A DNA stretch of 64,000 nt, taken from NCBI GenBank assembly GCA_964537995.1, contig CAZICW010000001.1, forward strand, positions 1 through 64,000, written 5' to 3'. The position numbers and the translations under genes are program-made. Positions 53,222-61,972 of this stretch are shown here, one piece after another. Numbering within the stretch: position 1 is the stretch's first letter; every line of letters begins with the position of its first letter. The notes under the pieces were generated by a model. It made no database searches. It was not told where the DNA came from and worked only from the letters and a program-made list of their open reading frames with translations. Source of the stretch: JAFLUQ01 sp964537995 (GTDB lineage Bacteria; Bacillota; Clostridia; UMGS1883).

Positions 53222-53262
53222 TAAAGCAGGCGCGAATCCGTGGATTCGCGCCTGCTTTTATG
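53222..53262. terminator. Terminator of the atp operon
   Basis: An AAGCAGGCGCGAATCC/GATTCGCGCCTGCTT stem with a 3-nt loop is followed by a T run. The reverse strand also has A/T flanks, so it may serve the converging repeat-protein gene. Confidence 0.9.
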
Positions 53263-53315
53263 CTTTTATATGCCGGCAAGGGTCGGCCAAGCCGCGAGAT
53301 ACGAGCCTCTTTCAG

Positions 53316-56300
53316 CTAAAACGCTCGTATCGAGTTTGTGCAGACGGGCTGAATACTGCCGTCGTCAAGGAATACGAATGCCTTGACTATGACCGTTCCT
53401 TCCGCCAGTACGGCTATATCATCGAAGGTAACGCTTTCCGCAAGCGCGGCGCTTCGAACAGCAAGCAGTTCGTTGTTTCTGTAAAGCGCTACGTATGCCC
53501 TTCCGTTCACATCTTCAAGACCGGAAATGCCGAGCTTTATACTGCCTTCAATTCCGTTTGCGCCTACGCGGGTAAGGTTCGAGATGTCAATGTCGATTGC
53601 ATAGCTCTCTCCCTCGACGCCGTAATAAAAGTCGGCGATTTCGCTGAGCGCGTACTTGTATCCCGCCGCAGCGGCACGGATAAGAGTTCCGCTCGTTATT
53701 TCAATCGGTTCGGTATAAACGTCGCTCTCAAGCGTCGGAGCGGTGCCGTCGAGCGTATAGAACACCTCAAATGTCCGCTCCGCGCCTTCGCTGTCGGTAT
53801 AGTTTCCTCCGATAAGCTCGACCGCGGTTCCCGCCTTAACCACACTGTTCGACGCGACGGATGCCGTCGGAGCGTCGGCGGCTCCGTTGGTAACATTATA
53901 CTTCATAACGGTCGGAGCTAAGCCGCTCTTAACCGTTTTGACCCATACGACGCTCCTTTCATACGGAGCAAAGACCATGTTTCCGTTCTCGCCGCCGCAG
54001 GGAGTTGTAATTTCCGAAGCGGTTACCCCTGTTGATTCCGTTCCCTCGACAATCAGGAAGAAGAAGGACGCACCCTCGGTGGAGCTGGCAAAGTATATGT
54101 TCGTTCCGCCGACAGCCGCTTCGGTGGAAAGCACTGTCGCTCCGCCGACGCCCGTTATTTCGGGAATCGTTACGGTGTAATTGTTCACGGAGCTGTTGGC
54201 GTAGCCTTCCGCCGCGGCCATTATTCGGAGCATACCGTCCTCATAGAAGTAGATATAGCTTCCCGTGAACAGCTTTGTGGAGTCACTGCCGACAACTGGA
54301 ACCGAGCCGTCTGTTGTATAGTAAATCTTTGCGGGTTCGCTTTCATTGCCGAGATACAAATTGTATATCATCGAACCGTCAACATTGAGCATTGATGATG
54401 AGCTTTTTGCGTACGGCGTAGTCAAGGCGGTTAGGGTTACGGTGTATTCATAGATTTCGCTGTCGTAGTAGCCGCTGCGCACGGCAATCGCGCGAACGGT
54501 ATAGGTTCCGGCGGAGGTGAAGCTGAGCCTGTTCTCGTAAACATTGCTGTCAACCGTCGGATCGGTGCCGTCAAGCGTATAGTAAACTGTTGTGCGGGGA
54601 GTTAAATCGGTGAGCATAAGCTCCTTTCCGCCGATAACATTCGATTCTGTAAAGAGAACCTCGCCGCATTGGGAAATATCTCCTTCGCTCAAAATCTTTG
54701 TCACAACATTGCTGGCTTCATAGCCGTTGGCAACGGCAATAAACTTCAGCGTCACTCCCGAGTCCACAACCGCAAGCCCGCTCGTCGCCTGCGCGGAGCT
54801 TGTTGTGGGGGTTGTGCAGTCGGTTGTATAGTAATATTCCGCGCCGTCGGTTTCGCAGGCAAAGCGGAGAATATAGCTGCTGCCGCTCGGAACTGCCTCA
54901 ACCGTGGGTTCGGCTGTTTTGGACACATTAAGAGACTGTGTTTTATACGCGTATTCATAGCCCGGCTTCGCCGCGACAACATGGACATAGCCGCCCGTCG
55001 AAACCTCAAAGGCTCCGGTGTATTTCGTGTCCCCCGTTGTGGCCGCGGTATCCGCGTTTTTATCGATCGTATAGAACAAATCCGCATCGCTGTCGGCGCA
55101 GGAAAGCGTAACCCTGACTCCCGACGCGGTGTTTGTTTCCTTAACGGTTATTTCTCCCACCTTATCAAGCGTAATCGGCCCGCCCGTAACGGAAACCGTC
55201 GCGGCGTAGACGCTGCTGACGCTCTGTTCGCCGTTAACGGTCTTGACTGCCACGGCGGCGATATAGCCGCTGCTGCTGTATGTTATCGGATAGGTGTAAA
55301 GATTTTCGCTGCTGATTGCAATATCCGAAGCGTTCTTGATTTTTTCGGTAACATAGTATATGTCGCAGCCCTCTTCGGCGGTAAGAGTGATATATACGGC
55401 GCCGTTTTCAAGAGTTGTCTTCGCCGCCGTAACGGTTTCTGTTACCGCGACTTCAATCTTCCCTTGTTTAATATCGCTGTATTTTCCTTCCGCGTAAGCG
55501 CGAAAGACTATATAGTACGTTCCTGTTTTGTCAAAAACTATGGGCTGAGTATAAAGCGTTCCCGTGCTTACGGTCAGGTCGTAGGACGAGGGTATGGATT
55601 CAAACATCATATAATATATGTCCGCGCCGTCGGAGGATTTAAGCGTCAGGGTTTTCGCGCCGTTCGCGGCTGTTTCGGTGCTTGAGGTCGGAACGCTCAG
55701 CGTGACCGTACTNNNNNNNNNNNNNNNNNNNNNNNNNNNNNNNNNNNNNNNNNNNNNNNNNNNNNNNNNNNNNNNNNNNNNNNNNNNNNNNNNNNNNNNN
55801 NNNNNNNNNNNNCGAGGTTTTGAATGTCGGCGTACTGAAGGTGTCCTTTCCCCAATAGTCTCTGTCGGTCAAGGATTTGATGTCGCTCGGCGCGTAGCCC
55901 TTGCGGTAAATCGCAAGCTGTATGTACGTCGCTTTATAGAATGTCAGCGGACTCTCGTATAAAAACACGTCCGAGTCATTATATTTGAACGTTTCGGAGG
56001 AGGGCGTTTTCCCAAGACGGTAGTAAACGCTGTAATCGCTGTCAAGTTTAATGCTCAATTGTGTACTCGTAACATTGCCCTCCGCGTCTTTACTCAAACT
56101 AAGAGAGCATACGCCACTATCCGTAGGAGAAATGCCGACCTTTTCAAGCGTTACTGTCTCGGTCACCGCGCTGCTTTTCGAGCTTCCGCTGTACGCTATG
56201 GCCTTAATTGTATACGTTCCCGCCGTTGACAGAACGATGGGGCTTGAGCTGCTGTAAAGCGCGGAGGAATTTGTCGGCGTAGTGCCGTCGGTGGTATAGT

Positions 56301-56487
56301 AAATTTTCACGGAGCTTGAGGTTGATGACAGGACAACCTCTTTCCCGTTTATAACATTTTTTACGGTTATTGTGGGTTTGGCGACCGTCGCCGTAAGCTC
56401 AACGACATCCTCGGCAAACGCGGCCGCGCACGACAGAATAAGCGCCAGCGCAAGAATTGCCGACAATACTTTTTTCAAAGAAGCCAT
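53316..56487 (-). CDS. Secreted repeat protein with chitobiase/FN3-associated (CHB_HEX_C-type) repeats, split by an assembly gap
   Basis: This is one gene read on both sides of an N gap. The N-terminal part (56487-55813) has a signal peptide, about residues 1-24, cleaved near AFA. The part after the gap (55712-53316) continues in a different frame only because the gap length is arbitrary. At least nine repeats of about 80-100 residues carry the pattern 'IYYTTDGT-PT...S-LYT-PI...G-YTI-AIA-, typical of chitobiase C-terminal-like or FN3-associated domains. The C-terminus (about 90 residues) has an isolated beta domain ending in IVKAFVFLDDGSIQPVC, a form common in clostridial secreted proteins. 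No enzyme, sortase or S-layer motif is seen. A surface or glycan-binding role is inferred. Confidence 0.8.
55713..55812. other. Assembly gap (100 Ns)
   Basis: A run of exactly 100 N inside the repeat-protein gene is a scaffolding placeholder of unknown true length. It shifts the reading frame. It falls between near-identical repeats, which probably caused the break. Confidence 0.98.
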
Positions 56488-56551
56488 GCGGCTTCACTCC
56501 TTTCGTCTTTTTTATGAAAAGCCGCCGCAGCGCCGCTTTTCTCTTTTCTAT

Positions 56552-56580
56552 ATTATAACAAAAAAGCCCTGTTTCGTCAA
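56552..56580 (-). promoter_or_regulatory. Sigma-A promoter of the secreted repeat protein
   Basis: On the minus strand TTGACG and TATAAT are separated by 17 nt, about 65 nt upstream of the ATG and its AAAGGAG. Confidence 0.7.
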
Positions 56581-56617
56581 CAGCTAATTCGTTAATTTTT
56601 CAGAGGAATAAAATTCG

Positions 56618-56651
56618 GAGCGGACAGAGTTCGTATTGCCTCCGTCCGCTC
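56618..56651 (-). terminator. Hairpin downstream of asnB
   Basis: GAGCGGAC and GTCCGCTC form an inverted repeat just after the asnB stop. The following minus-strand run is T-rich but not pure. Confidence 0.5.
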
Positions 56652-56662
56652 GGGATACATTT

Positions 56663-58483
56663 TCAGATTTCAATTTTGATATTATATTTTTTCATCCAAT
56701 AGTTTATTTGCAGCATATAGGCTATGGTTTGGGGAGTTGTCATGAGCTGACCGTACCACGGCTGAGCGTTATTTTCCGCGAGCAAGGACTCAAGCGCCGT
56801 TTTGTCCGCAAGCTCAAGTATGGGCGAGGACGGGTCGGCAATAACCTCGCGCAGCAGGGCGGAAACGCTTTTCAGATAGCCGGGATTGTGGGTTTTCGGA
56901 TAGGGACTTTTCTTGCGCCAAAGCACCTCATCGGGCAGCAGACCCTCGGCCGCCTTGCGCAGCAGTCCCTTTTCGCGCCCCTCAAGGTTCATGTATTCCC
57001 ACGGCACGCTGTACATATACTCTACAATGCTTATGTCGCAGAAGGGTACGCGGGCTTCCACTCCGCTGTACATCGTCATGAAATCCTTTCTGTTCAGCAG
57101 CGTCTGCATAAACCAGTCAAGATTAAGGCGCGTCATTTCCTTCATTCGGTTATCCGCCGGAGGATTGAAATCAAGCTTATGCGTATCGTTCACCGTTACG
57201 CGGCAGAGCCTTTCAACATATTCGTGCGGAGAAATCAAAGCACGCAGCTCCGCGCGCAGAAAGCCGAAGCGGTAATCGACGGATTGCGACCACGGGAAGC
57301 CCTCCTCCATACGGATTGTTTCGTCGCGGAACCACGGATAGCCGCCGAAAATTTCATCGGCACATTCTCCGCTCAGCCCGACGGAGAAATTCTTTTTTAT
57401 TTCCCGCGCAAAAACCAGCAGCGACGCGTCCACATCCGCCATGCCCGGCAATCCGCGGGCGTCAACGGCTTCAAACAGGGCGTTTGTAAGCTCCGGAGTG
57501 TCAATCAGGATTCTGTGATTCGTCACGCCGAGAAAGTCATTCATTTTATTGATGTATTCCTCGTCGCTGTTCGGCTGGAATTTGCCCGCGACAAAATATT
57601 TCCCGTTGTCAACATAATCGACGCTGTATGTGTGCAGCTCCCTGCCGCGGCGGGCAAGTTCCTTTGCGGCGACGGCGGAAATCAGGCTTGAATCCAGCCC
57701 TCCCGAAAGGAATGTGAACACCGGAATGTCCGACACAAGCTGCCGTTTTATCGCGGATACGACAAGCTCACGGGTATGCTCTACGGTTTGAGCGAGATTG
57801 TCGGTATGCTCATGCTGCTTCAAGCTCCAGTAGCGGCGCGGCTTAAGCCGTCCGTTTTCGACCCTTCCGCAGCAGGCGGGAGGCAGCTCCCTTATACCCT
57901 TCAGTACGCCGCAGCCGGGGCTGCGTCCGGGTCCTATCAGGAACAATTCCTCAACGGAGTTTTTGTCGATTACCGCGCCGACCTTCGGATGGCGCAGCAA
58001 AGCCGCCACAGACGACGCGAAAATGAAGCTTCCGTCTCTTTCGGCATAGAAAAACGGCTTTACGCCCATTTTATCCCTCGCGACGAAAAGCTGTTTCCCG
58101 TCCCACACGGCAAAGGCGAAAATTCCGCCGAGCAAGTCAAGGCAGTCCTCGCCCAGCTCATTATAGGCGGCAAGCACAACCTCCGTATCCGACGAGGTTG
58201 AAAATTTTACGCCGCGGCTCTCCAAAAAAGAACGCGCCTCGGCGGTATTGTAAAGCTCGCCGTTATAGACGATGGTGCTTCCGCCGCGCGTCATGGGCTG
58301 AAGCCCGTTTTCAATGTCGATTACGGCAAGACGCGTGTGCAAAAGCATAACGCCGTCGTCGGAAAATATGCCGTTTTGGTCGGGCCCGCGGCGAAGCAGC
58401 TCACGGCGCATATCAAGGTAAAAGTCCTCAGGCTCGGAATGTTTCCTCAGAAGGGGATTTACTTCCCCCGCTATTCCGCACAT
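56663..58483 (-). CDS. asnB: Asparagine synthetase B (glutamine-hydrolysing)
   Basis: AsnB makes asparagine from aspartate, ATP and glutamine. The 606-residue protein starts MCGIAGE with the nucleophilic Cys2 exposed after Met removal, and the N-terminal class II glutamine amidotransferase contains RRGPDQNGIF and VYNGELYN. The C-terminal synthetase has the PP-loop LSGGLDSSLI near 262-271 and the GECADEIFGGYPWF segment near 375. GAGGTG precedes the ATG. A 15-nt palindrome overlaps its likely -10. The gene is monocistronic. Some homologues amidate wall peptides or other acids, but the sequence is consistent with asparagine synthesis. Confidence 0.95.
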   Translation of the reverse strand: MCGIAGEVNPLLRKHSEPEDFYLDMRRELLRRGPDQNGIFSDDGVMLLHTRLAVIDIENGLQPMTRGGSTIVYNGELYNTAEARSFLESRGVKFSTSSDTEVVLAAYNELGEDCLDLLGGIFAFAVWDGKQLFVARDKMGVKPFFYAERDGSFIFASSVAALLRHPKVGAVIDKNSVEELFLIGPGRSPGCGVLKGIRELPPACCGRVENGRLKPRRYWSLKQHEHTDNLAQTVEHTRELVVSAIKRQLVSDIPVFTFLSGGLDSSLISAVAAKELARRGRELHTYSVDYVDNGKYFVAGKFQPNSDEEYINKMNDFLGVTNHRILIDTPELTNALFEAVDARGLPGMADVDASLLVFAREIKKNFSVGLSGECADEIFGGYPWFRDETIRMEEGFPWSQSVDYRFGFLRAELRALISPHEYVERLCRVTVNDTHKLDFNPPADNRMKEMTRLNLDWFMQTLLNRKDFMTMYSGVEARVPFCDISIVEYMYSVPWEYMNLEGREKGLLRKAAEGLLPDEVLWRKKSPYPKTHNPGYLKSVSALLREVIADPSSPILELADKTALESLLAENNAQPWYGQLMTTPQTIAYMLQINYWMKKYNIKIEI

Positions 58484-58498
58484 AATATATCACCTCAC

Positions 58499-58513
58499 GA
58501 GCATAGTATGCTC
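58499..58513. promoter_or_regulatory. Palindrome upstream of asnB, possible operator
   Basis: GAGCATAGTATGCTC is a perfect inverted repeat around one central base, 16 nt upstream of the asnB start. On the minus strand it includes a TACTAT that could be the -10 box, so a repressor bound here would block transcription. No matching -35 was found. Confidence 0.35.
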
Positions 58514-58587
58514 AATCATTAGTAAAACGTTACAGGCCGAAATTTCCGTTTCCGTTTTTGCGGAGCGCCCGCTCGGCGGAAAATTTC

Positions 58588-59466
58588 TCACAATATGATT
58601 TTCTCAAAAAATACGGTACACGCAAGCATGGCGGCAGCGGCGGATAACGCGGAGACGATTTTTCCGGCAATGAAATATTTTTTTGACAGCGTCGGCGCCA
58701 CGGCTTCCGTTTGGAAAATCACGCTCAGCCCGCCCCAGCTCAGATATGCCGCCGCCAGCGGCAAGGCCGCAAAGCCGAAGGGAGCAAGCTCTCCTATTCC
58801 GCGCGAGACTTCGAATATCCCGATAAGAAGCGGGAAGCGGTCGAGCGCAAGGGCTTCGATGAGGGCCGAAAAGGTTATAATCAGCGCGCATACGCCGATT
58901 ATTGCCGCTCCGCTGTCGGACGCGGCACGGCTTACAAGCGTTCCGACGGGGATTTTCAATCCTTTTTTGCATACCTTGCCGCTTTTGCCGACGGTTTTTC
59001 GTCCGAAAACAAGGGCGGAAACGCCAGCTCCGACAACATGACTGAGGTAAAGCGCGGCTCCGATTTTTACACTGCCGTAAACCGCCGCGCCCGCCGTTCC
59101 GATTATGAACAGCGGGCCGCTGTTGTTGCAAAACGCCAGCGCGATTTCCGCGTCGGCTTTGCTCATCTGTCCGTTTTCCGCCGACTGCGCGACCGCCCTC
59201 GCTCCGCAGGGGTATCCGCCCAAAAGCCCTGTGACAAAGCACATGGAACAAACGGAATCCATTCCGAACAGCGGACGCAGCAACGGCGAAAGCAGCCTTC
59301 CCGTTTTTTCTCCCCAGCCGTTTTCAATCAAAATATGGCTTACCAGCATAAACGGCAGCAGCGACGGAATTACGGCTTTTACGCAGATTTCCAGTCCGAG
59401 TCCGGCTCCGCGCAGAGCGGCATCGGGAAAAAGCGCCAAAGCCGCGCAAAGAAATATTGCGTACAT
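58588..59466 (-). CDS. ylbJ: YlbJ/SpoVV-like sporulation membrane protein
   Basis: This 292-residue polytopic membrane protein has eight or so helices and the 'gate' (nucleoside recognition) repeat pattern of YlbJ. Key segments are GLLGGYPCGARAVAQ and LAFCNNSGPLFIIGTAGAAVYGS, both strongly conserved in YlbJ. In Bacillus this protein (SpoVV) is a mother-cell transporter for dipicolinic acid. It is shorter than the Bacillus protein (about 400 residues). ATG at 59466 has GGGAGGG upstream. A longer N-terminal reading lacks a ribosome-binding site. It is divergent from yqfC. Confidence 0.82.
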   Translation of the reverse strand: MYAIFLCAALALFPDAALRGAGLGLEICVKAVIPSLLPFMLVSHILIENGWGEKTGRLLSPLLRPLFGMDSVCSMCFVTGLLGGYPCGARAVAQSAENGQMSKADAEIALAFCNNSGPLFIIGTAGAAVYGSVKIGAALYLSHVVGAGVSALVFGRKTVGKSGKVCKKGLKIPVGTLVSRAASDSGAAIIGVCALIITFSALIEALALDRFPLLIGIFEVSRGIGELAPFGFAALPLAAAYLSWGGLSVIFQTEAVAPTLSKKYFIAGKIVSALSAAAAMLACTVFFEKIIL

Positions 59467-59512
59467 ACTACCCTCCCACAAAAGCAGAAAATTTATCCTT
59501 ATCAATAAAATG

Positions 59513-59540
59513 TATGTTTTCATCGGCGCGGGCATAACTA
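59513..59540 (+). promoter_or_regulatory. Candidate sigma-E promoter of yqfC-yqfD
   Basis: TATGTT, a 14-nt spacer and CATAACTA lie about 30 nt upstream of the yqfC start region. yqfCD belongs to the sigma-E regulon in Bacillus. The match to the consensus is partial. Confidence 0.4.
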
Positions 59541-59570
59541 TTAATATTAGGGAAAACCGAAGGAGAGTTG

Positions 59571-59813
59571 TTGGCTGTGGCGGCAGAAATAAAAAAAGAG
59601 GTGTTCGGGCGATATTCGCTTCTGACAATTACGGGCAGCACGGAAATTCTCATCGAAGGACTGCGCGGCATACTGGACTACAGCGCGGAAACCGTGAGAG
59701 TGAACACCGTGAGCGGAATCGCGGTAATAACGGGAAGCGGCTTGGAAATAAGCGCGCTCGCGGCGGAGGAGCTTTTGCTAAAGGGGAAAATTTCCTCGGT
59801 TGAATTTTGTTAG
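59571..59813 (+). CDS. yqfC: Sporulation protein YqfC
   Basis: This small protein of about 80 residues is in the YabP/YqfC family, made of beta strands (SLLTITGSTEILIEGLRGILDYSAETVRVNT). YqfC is needed for normal sporulation in Bacillus, and its molecular role is not defined. The start is uncertain: two TTG codons (59568, 59571) and a GTG (59577) follow AAGGAG. TTG 59571 has the better spacing. It is followed after 11 nt by yqfD, its invariant neighbour. Confidence 0.9.
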   Translation: MAVAAEIKKEVFGRYSLLTITGSTEILIEGLRGILDYSAETVRVNTVSGIAVITGSGLEISALAAEELLLKGKISSVEFC

Positions 59814-59824
59814 GAGGCTTGGCA

Positions 59825-60973
59825 TTGCCGGATACTGCTCTTATGCTGAAAAGCAGCTTTACAGTTGAGGTGACGGGAGAAAGGCCCGAAAGATTTTTGA
59901 ATATCGCCGCCGCGATGGGAATCTACATATCCCATGCTCGCCCCGTTCCGAACGGGCTTCGCATGAAGCTCAGCCGCAGGGCCTGCGCCGTTATGGAGGA
60001 AAATCTTCCCGAAGGGCTGGAAATGAAACGCGTACGCGAGCACGGCGTTCCCCGCATACTGCGGCGGCTGAAAAAGCGGTACATACTGCTGTGCGGGGCA
60101 GCTCTTACAGTCGCGGCGTTGTTCGCGTTTTCGCGCTTTATATGGAGAGTGAAGCTTTCGGGCGGAACCGAGGAGCTTCGCGCAGAGGTGGCGGAATTTC
60201 TGAAGGAAAACGATATTGCCGCGGGGACGGCAAAGAAGGACATAGACCAGAATCGAATAAAGCGCGAGGCAATTCTTTCAATAGACGACCTGATGTGGCT
60301 TTGGGTGGACATACGCGGCGCAACGGCATATGTGCGCGTGGCGGCAAGAAGTATGCCGCCGGAGCATATTTCAGAAGAGCCGGCAAACATAATTGCGAAC
60401 GAAACGGGAGTAGTCGAAAAAATTACCGTGCTTGAAGGCAGAGCCGCGGTAAATGAAGGCGACACGGTCGAAAAGGGTACAATTCTCATAAGCGGCGCTC
60501 TTGAAAGCGAAAGAATCGAAAATGTCATGCTTCGCCATGCTCAAGGAAGCGTCATTGCGCGTGTGTGGCGCGAAAAAAGCGTTACAATTCCGAAAATTAC
60601 CGAAATAAGAACCAAGACCGGCAATGTCCAACAGGTGCGTTCGGTACAAATAAAAAAATTTATTGTAAATTTTTCATTAAACAGTAGCATTTTATATAAC
60701 AAGTATGATAAAATAATAACCAAATACAGCTTCGGTAATTTTCCCGTAGAATTTATAAGCTGCGTTTATGAAGAAGTCGAAGCCGAAGCCCGCGCGACGG
60801 ACATAGACGCCGCGGCGGCGGAAGCGAGGGCGCGGTTTGAGGAAGAAATTGCCGAAAGCGGAGCGGAGCTTCAAAGGCTGGACGTGACTTTAAACGACAA
60901 CGCTACGGCGGCGGAGCTTCTTATGAGGGCGGAATGCCTGACGGATATAGCGGCGGAGGTGCCGATACGATAG
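59825..60973 (+). CDS. yqfD: Sporulation protein YqfD
   Basis: This 382-residue membrane protein of the YqfD family (PF06898) has a soluble N-terminal region (about 1-88) and one transmembrane helix (YILLCGAALTVAALFAFSRF, about 90-110). A large extracytoplasmic domain follows, with the family motif NIIANETGVVEKITVLEGRA and GDTVEKGTILISG near 190-225. It is mother-cell produced in spore-formers. The ORF extends upstream through TTG codons. TTG 59825 is 7 nt from AGGAGG and is chosen. The C-terminal 50 residues are unusually Ala/Glu-rich. Confidence 0.92.
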   Translation: MPDTALMLKSSFTVEVTGERPERFLNIAAAMGIYISHARPVPNGLRMKLSRRACAVMEENLPEGLEMKRVREHGVPRILRRLKKRYILLCGAALTVAALFAFSRFIWRVKLSGGTEELRAEVAEFLKENDIAAGTAKKDIDQNRIKREAILSIDDLMWLWVDIRGATAYVRVAARSMPPEHISEEPANIIANETGVVEKITVLEGRAAVNEGDTVEKGTILISGALESERIENVMLRHAQGSVIARVWREKSVTIPKITEIRTKTGNVQQVRSVQIKKFIVNFSLNSSILYNKYDKIITKYSFGNFPVEFISCVYEEVEAEARATDIDAAAAEARARFEEEIAESGAELQRLDVTLNDNATAAELLMRAECLTDIAAEVPIR

Positions 60974-61015
60974 CAAAGGGAAATTTATACAATATTTATT
61001 AAGGGGAAACATCAG

Positions 61016-61972
61016 ATGGAAAAAACCTATGAAGCAAAAAGCCTGAGCAGCGTTATGGATGTGTTCGGAAGCTTTGACGAAAATGTCAAGCTTATCGAAC
61101 GGGAGCTTGACGTAAAAATTTCCAATTCGGGAAATACAATAAAAATGACGGGCGCGGACGCGGAAAAGGCGGCGGCCGTGGTGGAGCAGCTTGCGTCGCT
61201 TTCGGAGCAGGGCGAGGAGCTGACGGAACAAAACGTCCGCTACGCCATATTCATGGCGCAGGAGGGAATCGAATATGTTCCCGCGGCGAAGGGCGACTAT
61301 ATATGCCTTACCGGAAACGGCAAGCCGATAAAGTGCAAAACTCAGGGGCAGAAAAACTATGTCCAAAAAATCCGTGACAGCATTGTCACGATAGCCGTCG
61401 GTCCGGCAGGCACGGGTAAAACATACCTCGCCGTGGCTATGGCGGTGGATTCCTTCCGCCGCAAGGAGGTAAGCAAAATAATCCTGACGCGCCCCGCGGT
61501 CGAGGCGGGAGAGAAGCTCGGCTTCCTTCCGGGCGACCTGCAAATGAAGGTGGATCCGTATCTTCGCCCGCTCTATGACGCTCTCGGCGATATGCTCGGT
61601 CAGGAAAATTATCAAAAATACCTTGAACGCGGGCTTATTGAAATCGCTCCTCTCGCCTATATGCGCGGGCGTACGCTGGACGATTCCTATATTATCCTCG
61701 ACGAAGCCCAAAACACTACTCCCGAACAGATGAAAATGTTCTTGACAAGAATCGGCTTCGGAAGTCATGCCGTCATAACCGGCGACATAACGCAGATTGA
61801 CCTTCCGCGCGGAGTTAAAAGCGGACTGAAGGACGCTGTTAAAATACTGAAAAATATAGAAGGGCTGTCGATTGTAAATCTGACGGACAGGGATGTTGTG
61901 CGTCACCCGCTTGTGCAAAAAATAATCGCGGCATATGAAAGAAGTGAAAGAAGGGAATACGGAAATGGATAA
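61016..61972 (+). CDS. phoH: PhoH-family ATPase
   Basis: This 318-residue P-loop ATPase of the PhoH/YbeZ family is linked in many bacteria with YbeY and RNA metabolism. It has an N-terminal region of about 110 residues with a KH-like fold. Walker A GPAGTGKTYLA lies near 127-137 and Walker B is in YIILDEAQNT near 225-234. The helicase-like signatures ILTRPAVEAGEKLGFLPGDLQMKVDPYLRPL and ITGDITQIDLP are diagnostic. GGGGAAA precedes the ATG. It is followed by the pgpH gene, which starts within its last codons. Confidence 0.95.
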   Translation: MEKTYEAKSLSSVMDVFGSFDENVKLIERELDVKISNSGNTIKMTGADAEKAAAVVEQLASLSEQGEELTEQNVRYAIFMAQEGIEYVPAAKGDYICLTGNGKPIKCKTQGQKNYVQKIRDSIVTIAVGPAGTGKTYLAVAMAVDSFRRKEVSKIILTRPAVEAGEKLGFLPGDLQMKVDPYLRPLYDALGDMLGQENYQKYLERGLIEIAPLAYMRGRTLDDSYIILDEAQNTTPEQMKMFLTRIGFGSHAVITGDITQIDLPRGVKSGLKDAVKILKNIEGLSIVNLTDRDVVRHPLVQKIIAAYERSERREYGNG

